Assembly (NCBI GenBank): GCA_964463485.1
Contig: CAYXDO010000020.1
Span: 1 to 64,000 of the forward strand
Direction: 5' to 3'
Source: CAYXDO01 sp964463485
GTDB taxonomy: Bacteria > Myxococcota > Kuafuiibacteriia > Kuafuiibacteriales > Kuafuiibacteriaceae
Length of the DNA stretch: 64,000 nucleotides
Each line of letters opens with the position of its first letter. The first letter of the stretch is position 1. The notes below the pieces were generated by a model. The model ran no database searches. It was not told the DNA's origin and saw nothing but the letters and a program-made list of their open reading frames with translations. This document shows, in pieces, positions 52,682 through 60,807 of this stretch. Both the position numbers and the translations under genes were made by a program.

Positions 52682-53608
52682 ATGGCCACCCGACGAACGA
52701 AGCAACGCGCCGAACCCACCGCCCGCGGCATCTCCGCACACGATGTCGCCCAGCCGACGCCAGACCCCAAAGCCGTCGCGCTCGTGGAGCGAAGCAACGG
52801 TCAAGTGTTGGCAACCTACCGCGACCCACTCGGCGGACACACGATCCTCCTCGTGGCCGTACCCATCGAGAAGGTCGTCTCCGCACCCTTCCAGCGTGAC
52901 TTGTCCGATACTCACACCAAGAAGCTCGCGGACGTCATGGATCGGTTGGACCGCTACCTCGACCCGGTGATCCTGGTCGAGGGCGACGCCGGGTTTTGGA
53001 CCCCGAACGGCGCGCACCGCCTCGAAGCCATGCGCCGGCTCGGCGCGCGCTCTCTCGTCGGGTTGCTCGTTCCAGAGCACGAAATCGCCTACCAAATCCT
53101 GGCGCTCAACACCGAGAAGGCACCGAACCTCAAAGACCGCGCGCTCGAAGTCATCCGCCTCGCGCGCGTCTTGTCGAACCTCGACGACCGAGCCGAATCG
53201 GCCTGGGCCGCCGAGCTCAGCGACCCTACACTCCTGACGCTCGGCCCGACCTACGAAGCGCGGCCGAGATTCTCCGGAAGCGCCTATCACTCGGTGCTCA
53301 AGAGAATCGACCCGTTCCTCGACCTCCCGCTGAGTCAGTCGTTGAAAATCAGAGCGGCCCGAACCGAGCACCTGCTCGCCCTCGACGACGCGGTCGGAGC
53401 TACGGTGGCGGAGCTCAAGACCAAAGGCTTCACCAGCCCGAACCTCAAGGGTTTCGTGATCTCGCGAATCTCCTCGCGACGGGCCGAAAATGACTTCACC
53501 GCGGCGATCGCCAACATGACCGAGGCCGCCAAGAAGTTCGACGTGGGCAAGGTGGCCGTCGAAGACCTAGCCGCGGTAGGCGGCGGCGCTCCGGCCGAGG
53601 AGGAGTAG
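52682..53608 (+). CDS. ParB-N-domain protein (ParB/Srx fold)
   Basis: A 308-residue protein. VPIEKVVSAPFQRDLSDTHTKKLADVMDRLDRYLDPVILVEG and FWTPNGAHRLEAMRRLGARSLVGLLV match the ParB N-terminal domain, with the NGxHRxxA loop in place of the CTP-binding GERR of chromosomal ParB. There is no central helix-turn-helix of ordinary ParB that I can recognise. The C-terminal half is helical with an Ala/Glu end. It is more likely a ParB-fold nuclease or regulator than the chromosome partition protein, since no ParA or parS is nearby. It begins immediately after the LPP20-like gene. Confidence 0.78.
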   Translation: MATRRTKQRAEPTARGISAHDVAQPTPDPKAVALVERSNGQVLATYRDPLGGHTILLVAVPIEKVVSAPFQRDLSDTHTKKLADVMDRLDRYLDPVILVEGDAGFWTPNGAHRLEAMRRLGARSLVGLLVPEHEIAYQILALNTEKAPNLKDRALEVIRLARVLSNLDDRAESAWAAELSDPTLLTLGPTYEARPRFSGSAYHSVLKRIDPFLDLPLSQSLKIRAARTEHLLALDDAVGATVAELKTKGFTSPNLKGFVISRISSRRAENDFTAAIANMTEAAKKFDVGKVAVEDLAAVGGGAPAEEE

Positions 53609-53616
53609 GAGTCAAG

Positions 53617-53630
53617 CGGCGCTAGCGCCG
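53617..53630. terminator. Palindrome at convergent gene ends
   Basis: CGGCGCTAGCGCCG is a perfect 14-base palindrome that includes the stop codon of the minus-strand gene ending at 53622 and lies just after the plus-strand gene ending at 53608. It may serve both as a weak terminator; there is no T-tract. Confidence 0.35.
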
Positions 53631-54608
53631 AACGAAGGTAAGAGTGCCGGCCGAATCCGAATAAAGGAATTGGGCGTAGGGAAATCCTATTGCAATCGGG
53701 TCGGCGGAGTACTTGAACCTAAAAGTCAGCGAATCACTTCCGAGGTTCCAACGGGCGAGAGTCGCCGTTCCTGAGTCGAGCACTTGAGTCGAGCCCAGTT
53801 CGCGCAGAACCCAAGATCCGTTGGGCTGAAAAATCACCTCGTACGCATGAAGCTGACCATCGTTGCCCAAGAACGAGTCTGAGGCGAATCGAGCCGGCTG
53901 CGAAGACCAATTGGTCATCACAGTGCCAATTGTAAAGGCCGGGATCGCAATCGTGTAGCGCTGGCCGTGGCCAAGGGGGGCCGAGTCGAATCGTGTCCAG
54001 GCGACCTCCACATCGTTGCCTGCGCCATCAAACCACCCATAGCTGACCCGAATCTGAGTCGTGCCGGCCGCGATATCCAGTTCCATGGTCCCACCGGCCT
54101 CGACTCCGAGTGGAAAGCCAAGAATATCGACTCCGTTGGCCCGAACATCAATGATATCGAGTTGAGCCGAGTTTTCGATTCGGACGCGCGCGGGACGAAG
54201 GACGACAATCGGCACGCTCACTGCGCTGCCGCCACTGGGAACGATTCGGATCATGCCTGACCCGGCCCTCGCTGGGACCGTCACCCGGAGTTGGGTCTCG
54301 GAAAGCTGCGCGAAGCTCGCATTGATCGTCCCCTGTTCGATCGAAGGAAATGTGACCGTCCATGCGCAGCCAGGATATGACTTGAAGTTCCCGCCGCGTA
54401 TTGTCACCACGGAGCCAGGCGCAGCAGACGTAGGTGAGATTGAGCTCACCGTCGGAATGACGTACACGTTGTTCGCTGGGCAGCGCGGGTCCCTGATGAC
54501 GAGCTCAGATGCAGTATCTTCTAAGCTATCCAATTCGGAGCCGCAACCGAGGATCATCGATGCAGCAAAGAGGTGGGGCCATTTCGAATGCGTTTTCATA
54601 AAACTCAT
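53622..54608 (-). CDS. IPT/TIG-domain lipoprotein, paralogue of the 54763 protein
   Basis: A 328-residue lipoprotein (leader WPHLFAASMILGC, Cys about 20). An IPT/TIG-like domain spans about 50-140 (PTVSSISPTSAAPGSVVTIRGGNF). A second domain contains ARVRIENSAQLDIIDVRANGVDILGFPLGVEAGGTMELDIAAGTTQIRVSYGW and ends LTFRFKYSADPIAIGFPYAQFLYSDSAGTLTFVRR. It shares the whole plan with the divergent gene at 54763. IPT domains occur in surface and polysaccharide-binding proteins. ATG 54608 is preferred (lipobox at the right distance); an ATG at 54599 is nearly equal, and the frame is open further up. Confidence 0.8.
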   Translation of the reverse strand: MSFMKTHSKWPHLFAASMILGCGSELDSLEDTASELVIRDPRCPANNVYVIPTVSSISPTSAAPGSVVTIRGGNFKSYPGCAWTVTFPSIEQGTINASFAQLSETQLRVTVPARAGSGMIRIVPSGGSAVSVPIVVLRPARVRIENSAQLDIIDVRANGVDILGFPLGVEAGGTMELDIAAGTTQIRVSYGWFDGAGNDVEVAWTRFDSAPLGHGQRYTIAIPAFTIGTVMTNWSSQPARFASDSFLGNDGQLHAYEVIFQPNGSWVLRELGSTQVLDSGTATLARWNLGSDSLTFRFKYSADPIAIGFPYAQFLYSDSAGTLTFVRR

Positions 54609-54762
54609 CAAAGCATCGACCGTGCCATTTCTGAGATTTGCGTTAGGCAGCAGACGTTCGTTCGAATTCGTCCGGACGCCCCGGCCGACTGACGAGGCCG
54701 GACGATTGCCTGGCGCCGAGCTCATATTTCGGTCCGGCACGAAACGTGTTTCCGCCGGTCTC

Positions 54763-55842
54763 ATGACGTTCAGCAGACACCTCCTCACCCTCTTCGTGAA
54801 CACCTTCACCCTTTACACCCTCACTGCTTGTGGCACAGATTGGGATCCCTCACCGTCCGAGCAGCTCGAGCCTTCCGAAGACACTCCGCACCCAATCGAT
54901 GCGACGCCCGATCCGTCGAAGCCACGCCCGTCCAGCACCCCGACCCATTCGCGACCGAGCCCAAACCCAGTCGACTCGACTCCGTGTGAGACGAGCAGCG
55001 TGGCCCCCGAGCTCGCCTCCTTCGCTCCGCTCTCCGCGCGTCCAGGTGTCTCGATCGACATCGACGGACGAGGCTTCGGATCGCGGTCCCAATGCCCCCC
55101 GAAAGTCCTCTTCCCCTCGATGGACGGGGGCTCTGTCGAGGCAGAGCTCCTGAGTCGGTCACCTACCGAGCTCCGCGTGGTCATTCCGGACGCTGCGGCA
55201 ACCGGGTTCATCGAGGTTCATTCCAAGGACTGGCCGGTTGCCGCGTCCGTTGAAGAGCTCTTGATCGAACGCCCAGCGCGCGTTCACGTCGAGAACTCGT
55301 CCCAGCTTCACATCATCGACGTTCGAGCCAACGGATATGACCTCCTCGGCTTTCCGAACGGGATTGGCGCCCGCGATATTGGTGAGCTCGATATTCCGGC
55401 AGGCGAGGTCGAGCTGACCGTTGGCTTCGGCTGGTACTCGGATTCCGGCGCCGACATCATCGCGGTGACGGCGTCGTGGACCGCGGTCCTCCGTCAGGGA
55501 CGTCGCGAAACACTGTCCGTCGACTCGTTCACGATTGGCCAGGTGCTGACGAATTGGTCGGACTCCCCGACTCGCTTCGCGACCAACTCGATCCCCGGTT
55601 CAGACGGCCGATTTCACACGTACGAGGTCGTCTTTCAACCTTCCGGAGACTGGACTCTTCGGGAGGCCGGACAGTCCCAAGTCCTCGACTCCGGCCAAGT
55701 ACAGTTGGTGGAGTGGGCCCCGGGCGGCGACTCCTTGTCGTTCAGCTTCAAGGCGCGATCGACGCCGATCGAAATCCGCTACCCATTCTCCCAGTTCGAC
55801 TTCCAAGATGGAGCAGGTACGCTCGAATTCTCCCGCCGCTGA
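54763..55842 (+). CDS. IPT/TIG-domain lipoprotein, divergent paralogue
   Basis: A 359-residue lipoprotein (LTACGTDWDP lipobox), then a long Pro/Ser linker, an IPT/TIG-like domain (PLSARPGVSIDIDGRGFGS) and the same C-terminal domain as its neighbour: ARVHVENSSQLHIIDVRANGYDLLGFPNGIG, WYSDSGADIIAV, QVLDSGQVQLVEW and FSFKARSTPIEIRYPFSQFDFQDGAGTLEFSRR. The two genes are head to head across a 154-base gap, a recent-looking divergent duplication. ATG 54763 gives the lipobox; upstream in-frame sequence is antisense to the other gene. Confidence 0.82.
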   Translation: MTFSRHLLTLFVNTFTLYTLTACGTDWDPSPSEQLEPSEDTPHPIDATPDPSKPRPSSTPTHSRPSPNPVDSTPCETSSVAPELASFAPLSARPGVSIDIDGRGFGSRSQCPPKVLFPSMDGGSVEAELLSRSPTELRVVIPDAAATGFIEVHSKDWPVAASVEELLIERPARVHVENSSQLHIIDVRANGYDLLGFPNGIGARDIGELDIPAGEVELTVGFGWYSDSGADIIAVTASWTAVLRQGRRETLSVDSFTIGQVLTNWSDSPTRFATNSIPGSDGRFHTYEVVFQPSGDWTLREAGQSQVLDSGQVQLVEWAPGGDSLSFSFKARSTPIEIRYPFSQFDFQDGAGTLEFSRR

Positions 55843-55851
55843 CTCTCGACC

Positions 55852-57204
55852 TCAACCCATCAGCGCAGGGACGCCGGACGTTCGCAGTCGGCTCGTGTCG
55901 AATCCTCCAGCCTGCAAGATCGACGCGTGAATCAGCGTCGGAGTCAAAATCACTCCGCCGGTCGCCGCTACGTTCCCTGTCACGGGATCGATCGCCACCG
56001 GACCCATCCCCACGTCGCTCGTCGCTCCAACCACGCGATTGTGAGGCACGCCAGCGCCGATGAGCAGGCACGAAGTCGACAGCGAGTGGTCGCGCCCATC
56101 GCGCGAGTTGAGGAGCGAGGTGCGCCCAAACTCGCTGAAGACGACGATGGTCGTGCGATCGAGCAGCGTCCCGCCAAGCTCGTGCGGCTCGGTCGAGAGG
56201 TCCGTCACGAGCTGCGCCAGCGCGTCGAATCCGGCCTCGAGGGCCGCCGGATGGGTTGTCGCCCAAGAGTCGTCGTGCGTGTCCAACCCATTCGCGAGCT
56301 CCAACGTCACGACCTGCGCGACTCGATGTTTGAGCGCTTGAAACGCCACCGCCGCCTGCGCGCCCGGCTGATTGCCACTGTTCCCGACGATCCCGTACCG
56401 AGCTCGGATCGCCGTCATGTCCGCATCGCGAGTGTTCGAGAAGTCGAACAACGTCGCGACCCCGCTCTCCACCAAATCCCGCGCCTTGGTCTGAGTATCC
56501 GAAAGCAACGTGAGAATTCCGCGATCGTTCAACCTCGCCGGATCACACTTCGTCGCCCTCGCCCGGTACCCATCGAGCGCGCTGCGGACCACTCCGGTCG
56601 GCGCCCCGGGCCCGTCCTGCAGCGCAGCGACCAGATCCGAATAACCGTTGATCGACATTCCACTGGCGAAGGACGGGTCGCCTTCGTTGTAAGTCTCGAC
56701 GCGCGAGACGAGGTGCGGAATCGTACTCAGGTCGCCCTGCTGCGCCACCACGCGAGTACCCACGGACGAGCCCGCCGCGCTCGTCCCCCTCGGCGGCAGC
56801 CCCGTCAGAAAGTATCGGCGACCGACCTCATGCGCGACCGTGTCGGTCGAGATTCCCCGAACGACACACAGCTTGTCGAAGTGCGCGGCGATCCGCGTCG
56901 TGGTCGGGCCGAGCTCGAGGTTCGAACCGGCGGGCGCAACCACGCCGATCCCTCGATATCGAGCGTCTAGCCGATCCCAGCCGAGCTGGATCTTCGTCTC
57001 CCCGATACGTTCCTCCGTAAAGACGTTCGGATCTCGCGGATCGAGACCGAGCAACCCATCCCAGCCGCCACTCATGTAGCAGAAGATGAACCTGCGATCG
57101 GCGGACACCGCCGCGGCGCGCCGAGGCAAGGCAACGCTGCCCAGCGCGAACGCGCCGGCCGACAGGCCCAAGGAACGAAGAAAACTGCGTCGTGTATGAC
57201 TCAT
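55852..57204 (-). CDS. DUF1501 protein with Tat signal
   Basis: A 450-residue protein with a twin-arginine signal (SHTRRSFLRSLGLSAGAFALGSVALP). The mature part is DUF1501: FIFCYMSGGWDGLLGLDPRD, FDKLCVVRGISTDTVAHEVGRRYFLTG, GTLLDRTTIVVFSEFGRTSLLNSRDGRDHSLSTSCLLIGAGVP. The fold belongs to the alkaline phosphatase/sulfatase-like superfamily, so a hydrolase role on an exported substrate is possible. It is the last gene of a four-gene minus-strand operon. Confidence 0.9.
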   Translation of the reverse strand: MSHTRRSFLRSLGLSAGAFALGSVALPRRAAAVSADRRFIFCYMSGGWDGLLGLDPRDPNVFTEERIGETKIQLGWDRLDARYRGIGVVAPAGSNLELGPTTTRIAAHFDKLCVVRGISTDTVAHEVGRRYFLTGLPPRGTSAAGSSVGTRVVAQQGDLSTIPHLVSRVETYNEGDPSFASGMSINGYSDLVAALQDGPGAPTGVVRSALDGYRARATKCDPARLNDRGILTLLSDTQTKARDLVESGVATLFDFSNTRDADMTAIRARYGIVGNSGNQPGAQAAVAFQALKHRVAQVVTLELANGLDTHDDSWATTHPAALEAGFDALAQLVTDLSTEPHELGGTLLDRTTIVVFSEFGRTSLLNSRDGRDHSLSTSCLLIGAGVPHNRVVGATSDVGMGPVAIDPVTGNVAATGGVILTPTLIHASILQAGGFDTSRLRTSGVPALMG

Positions 57205-57214
57205 CGCGAGCTCC

Positions 57215-57889
57215 TCAGTAAGCCATCATCTCGGGCGCGGTGAGCATCGCCACGCAGACCCCGACCCAGGCCGACTCCACGTCGCTGACCCCTTGAATCT
57301 CGTCGAAGAGCGCGCGGAGCTCGTCGAGACCTTCGAGCGAGCTCTCCGGCACGTAGATGCCGTGGAGCTTCAATCTAAGGAATCTCAGGTTTCGATTCAC
57401 GTCGTCCGAGTACGGAATCACGAGCCGCTGGTCCACGCTTCGGAGCGCGTCGGCCTGCACGGCCCTGCTGCAAACCTGTCCAGCCATGTCGTCCATGAAT
57501 TTGGCGAACAACGGGCTCGGCTCCCGATTCTCGGCAGTCACTGCCAAGTAGTCGGCCTCGCCCAGGCTGCCCGAGAGCACGTCAAAGGCGTTCTGGTCCT
57601 CGCGGCCGACTCGAGCCGTCCACTCCTCGCCAAGCAGCGACGGAATCGAACGCCGAAGCTGATCCACGCTGAGCCGACGGGCCCTCCGACCTTCGCGGAC
57701 TGCCGGGGGCTCGACTACGACAGGCCCTAGCACGGTGACGTCCACGGGCGTCCAATGGTCGGAGAACATGACTTCGGAGGGTTGCTCGGGTTGACTCGTC
57801 ACTTGTGGCTTCTGTGACTCGAGCTCGGTCGAGCACCCGATCACCGCTGAGATCCACAAACCGGCGGCGCCGCGACAGAACCGATTCAT
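57215..57889 (-). CDS. Exported lipoprotein of the haem/DUF1501 operon
   Basis: A 224-residue lipoprotein (leader GLWISAVIGC). The sequence GRRARRLSVDQLRRSIPSLLG fits the DUF1587/DUF1595-type start seen in planctomycete cytochrome-associated proteins. The rest, RFLRLKLHGIYVPESSLEGLDELRALF and AWVGVCVAMLTAPEMMAY, is helical and unnamed. It overlaps the previous gene by 4 bases, so translation is coupled. It lies 10 bases before the DUF1501 gene. Confidence 0.75.
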   Translation of the reverse strand: MNRFCRGAAGLWISAVIGCSTELESQKPQVTSQPEQPSEVMFSDHWTPVDVTVLGPVVVEPPAVREGRRARRLSVDQLRRSIPSLLGEEWTARVGREDQNAFDVLSGSLGEADYLAVTAENREPSPLFAKFMDDMAGQVCSRAVQADALRSVDQRLVIPYSDDVNRNLRFLRLKLHGIYVPESSLEGLDELRALFDEIQGVSDVESAWVGVCVAMLTAPEMMAY

Positions 57890-59490
57890 GGCACGTCCTC
57901 CCCAAACCGGGAACCTTCCACGTACTCTGGCCGCGTCACGAGCGCCTTCACGAGCGCCCTGAAGCGGTACCCGCCCGTCGAAAATTCGGTCGCGAGCGCA
58001 CCCACGACCTCCTCGTCGATCACTTCGGCCTCGCGGCCCATGAAGCTCGTCCAGAGATTCCGGACCGCGCAGCTCGCGAAGGCGCCACTCTCCACGGCCT
58101 CGCTCGCCCATTTCCTCGGCCCCTCCTGAATACGTTGCTTCCGGTCTTCATCTGCAAAGACGTAGGGCAAGAGCTTGCCGAGAAAGGGTTGCTCACTCGG
58201 GTAGAGCGCTTCGGTCAAATAGAAGCGCCGGCAGACCTGTCCAGGTCGGCGCCCAGAGGGTACGACACAAGTCTCTCGGAGCTCGGGGAACTCGGTCTCG
58301 TTGAGGGGCGCCACACCTGCCTCGGACCAGCGGCCCCAGTGCGATGCCGCGGGCTCCAGCCGAATGTGACAATACTGGCACCCGCAACGCTTGGTGAGAT
58401 CGGGCTCCTGGTGACACTCGTCGTCCGCAGACGGCAACCCGCCCGCGGGCGGAGCGAAATGAGTACAAAGAAAAGCATTGTAGAAACGATTGGCCCGGCC
58501 GCGGTTCGACTGAAATTTCGTCAGATACGCGGGCAGCGTCAAGATTCCCGAGTGACGGGTCCCGAGCTCGGAGGCCACCCAACTTTCGTCCGCGAATGAA
58601 AGCTCCGGGAGCGTGTAGTTCGTCTCCGGGGTGGCGAAGAGATTATTTCCGCCTTGGAGGGCCAGGTTCCTGAAATAGTGCACGAGCGGACCGTTGATTT
58701 CGACGTCCGTCCCGGTGACGACCTCGGTGTACGGTCGATCTTCGGCGATGACTCGCTCGATGAATCGATGCGTCTGCTCGACCATCGCTTGATTGATGAT
58801 CGTGGTCGTGTTGGGTGCGAAGCCGGAGTGGCACCAATCGAGGTTCGGGCCACAGCCGCAGCCTCGCTCTCGACTCAGCCGACAATCGACCGAGTTGCCC
58901 CGATCGTCCAGCGCCGTCGCATTCGCCTGCGCGTCGAACGCGCACACTTTGATCTCGGTGTCCGGGGCCCAATAGGGTCGCACCAAGACCCAACCTTCCC
59001 GATGGAGATTCGGATCGACCGGATCGACCGTGGTGAGTATGGCGCCGGTAACCGAGTCGAACCGCGCGGGCTCGTCGAGACACTTCACCTGTCCACCGCG
59101 GTACGCCGTCGATCGGATCGCGGCCCGAACCCAGTAGATTCCGTCGCGCGCCCCGCGTCCTTCGGCGGTGTCGGCGAGGATCGCGACGTTGTTGGCCAGG
59201 ACCTGGTCGAGATTCAGCCAGAGAAGCGCGGTGTGATAGCGCCTCGCTTGCTCGAGGAACTCCGCCGAGGCCAGCATCGCGTCGATCATCCCTGGGTCGA
59301 CCTGATCGTTGGTCACGACCGACCCGAGCTCGTCGATGGACGGGAGTCGACCTCGGAGGTCCAAACTCAATCGACGCAGGTACTGAAGCGCGTCCTGGGT
59401 CTGATTGGGTTCGCATACCTGCGCGTGAGCTAACTCAGGCCCCAAAGAAATGGCCAAAATCAGGCAGACAGCGGCGTTTGAACGATTCAC
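57886..59490 (-). CDS. Exported DUF1549-like protein with a haem-c motif
   Basis: A 534-residue exported protein with signal peptide (LILAISLGPELAHA). LQYLRRLSLDLRGRLPSIDEL is a DUF1549-type start common in planctomycete and myxobacterial exported cytochrome systems. Several Cys clusters follow (RGCGCGPNLDWC). CQYCH in GCQYCHIRLEPAA is a c-type haem site, and FRALVKALVTRPEYVE is the DUF1585-like end. It likely works with the upstream haem protein and the DUF1501 hydrolase on an exported substrate. It overlaps both neighbours by 4 bases. Confidence 0.8.
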   Translation of the reverse strand: MNRSNAAVCLILAISLGPELAHAQVCEPNQTQDALQYLRRLSLDLRGRLPSIDELGSVVTNDQVDPGMIDAMLASAEFLEQARRYHTALLWLNLDQVLANNVAILADTAEGRGARDGIYWVRAAIRSTAYRGGQVKCLDEPARFDSVTGAILTTVDPVDPNLHREGWVLVRPYWAPDTEIKVCAFDAQANATALDDRGNSVDCRLSRERGCGCGPNLDWCHSGFAPNTTTIINQAMVEQTHRFIERVIAEDRPYTEVVTGTDVEINGPLVHYFRNLALQGGNNLFATPETNYTLPELSFADESWVASELGTRHSGILTLPAYLTKFQSNRGRANRFYNAFLCTHFAPPAGGLPSADDECHQEPDLTKRCGCQYCHIRLEPAASHWGRWSEAGVAPLNETEFPELRETCVVPSGRRPGQVCRRFYLTEALYPSEQPFLGKLLPYVFADEDRKQRIQEGPRKWASEAVESGAFASCAVRNLWTSFMGREAEVIDEEVVGALATEFSTGGYRFRALVKALVTRPEYVEGSRFGEDVP

Positions 59491-60692
59491 GGCAAGAGCC
59501 CTCCTTTGCGCCAGCGTTCGAGAATTTCCACGGTTCCTCCCTCGAGCGCTCTTCCATCTTCAGGCATGAGCCCCTGCTGCAACTGCTCGATCGCGCGATC
59601 TACGTTCTCGGACAGGGCTCCGTAGGTCTCGAGCGATCTCGCCACTCCGGTTCGATCCGTGTGGCACCTGAGGCAATTTTGGCTCACGAACGGAGCTACG
59701 TGCCCCGAATACGTCGTCGCCGGACCTAGCTCACCGAGTCGAACCAACGCAGTGTCCCCCGCCAGCCAAACGACTCCGTTGTAGACGCGAAACAGTCTCG
59801 CCGGCGTCGTTCCAGCCGGGCGAGCCAACCGCGCGACGCGACCGCTAGGCTCGAGGCGATAGATGAGCTGGTCACCGAGGAGCCAGATTCGCCCCGTGGA
59901 GGAGTCGAGGACCGCGTCTTCGACCCCTTCGACGCCTGGGTCTGTTTCGGAGAGAACGACCGAGCTCGGCCTCCACACGTATCCGGAGTCCGTGGCTCGA
60001 CGCTCGAACACCTCGGACTCACGCAGAGCCACGACTCTAGACTCAGCTCCAAAAACCACCGTCGCCGTCCCGACTTCGTCCTCGAGCGACTGCAGCTCGA
60101 GCTCGTCCTCGGACGCACGAAGCAGCACCGGACGGCCGCCGACGGACAGCGACAGGATCGTCGACCCGTCGAACAGGCGGATGTCGGTGACTCCGATGAC
60201 GTCGTCGAACGCTACGAGCTCCTCGCCCGCCAACCGCAACAGCTCCGCGTTCGTACCCAGCCAGAGCTCACTGTCCCGAGCCGCCATCACGTTGACCCGT
60301 GCGTCCGGAAGCGCCGCGAGCAAAGTCGACGGACTCACGGCGCCGTCGAATATGCCGAGCTCTCCAGAAGCCGCGACGAAAGCTTTGCCGCCGTAGGCCG
60401 CCAACGCCGCGACCGGACGCTCGTCGACCCTCCGGAGCTCCGAGTCGCCCACCTCGAAAAGCCCCGCGGGGCCCCCAACGAGCACGAAGGCCTCGGTCTC
60501 CGCCTGGAGCTTGGGACCCTCAAAGCCCTCCGGGAGCGTCCAAGTCTTGATCGGAAGCTCGAGCTCGAAGAGCGCGCTCGGACGAAGGACACGGTCCTCA
60601 GGCTCGACGACCTCAGGAGGAACCTCGGGACCTGGGTCAGCACCGCAGCCGAAGAACACGCAACCAACGATCAGACCCCATCGACGAAGCAT
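59487..60692 (-). CDS. Beta-propeller lipoprotein with one haem-c site
   Basis: A 401-residue lipoprotein (GCVFFGCGADPG). The first 330 residues are propeller-like (ELELPIKTWTLPEGFEG, GIFDGAVSPSTLLAALP, SGRIWLLGDQLIYRLEPSGRV). The C-terminal part has one c-haem motif, CLRCH, followed by TDRTGVARSLETYG and IEQLQQGLMPEDGRAL. It is the first gene of the operon and should feed electrons to, or sense, the exported partner proteins. The start 60692 (MLRRWG) is preferred to 60707 because it starts the signal peptide; both are in frame. Confidence 0.82.
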   Translation of the reverse strand: MLRRWGLIVGCVFFGCGADPGPEVPPEVVEPEDRVLRPSALFELELPIKTWTLPEGFEGPKLQAETEAFVLVGGPAGLFEVGDSELRRVDERPVAALAAYGGKAFVAASGELGIFDGAVSPSTLLAALPDARVNVMAARDSELWLGTNAELLRLAGEELVAFDDVIGVTDIRLFDGSTILSLSVGGRPVLLRASEDELELQSLEDEVGTATVVFGAESRVVALRESEVFERRATDSGYVWRPSSVVLSETDPGVEGVEDAVLDSSTGRIWLLGDQLIYRLEPSGRVARLARPAGTTPARLFRVYNGVVWLAGDTALVRLGELGPATTYSGHVAPFVSQNCLRCHTDRTGVARSLETYGALSENVDRAIEQLQQGLMPEDGRALEGGTVEILERWRKGGLLP

Positions 60693-60807
60693 GACGTGGT
60701 GATCCAAACACAGAGGGAATGCAAAAGTTGCGGCCGCCTCGGGTGCGACTGCGATCGGGTCTGACGAGGCGACGCTCGATTCGGAGCATCACCAAGCCTG
60801 CGAGTCC

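Noticed and set aside
52682..53608. Chromosome partition ParB near the replication origin
   Set aside because: No ParA, parS-like palindromes, dnaA or gid genes are nearby and the GERR loop is absent.
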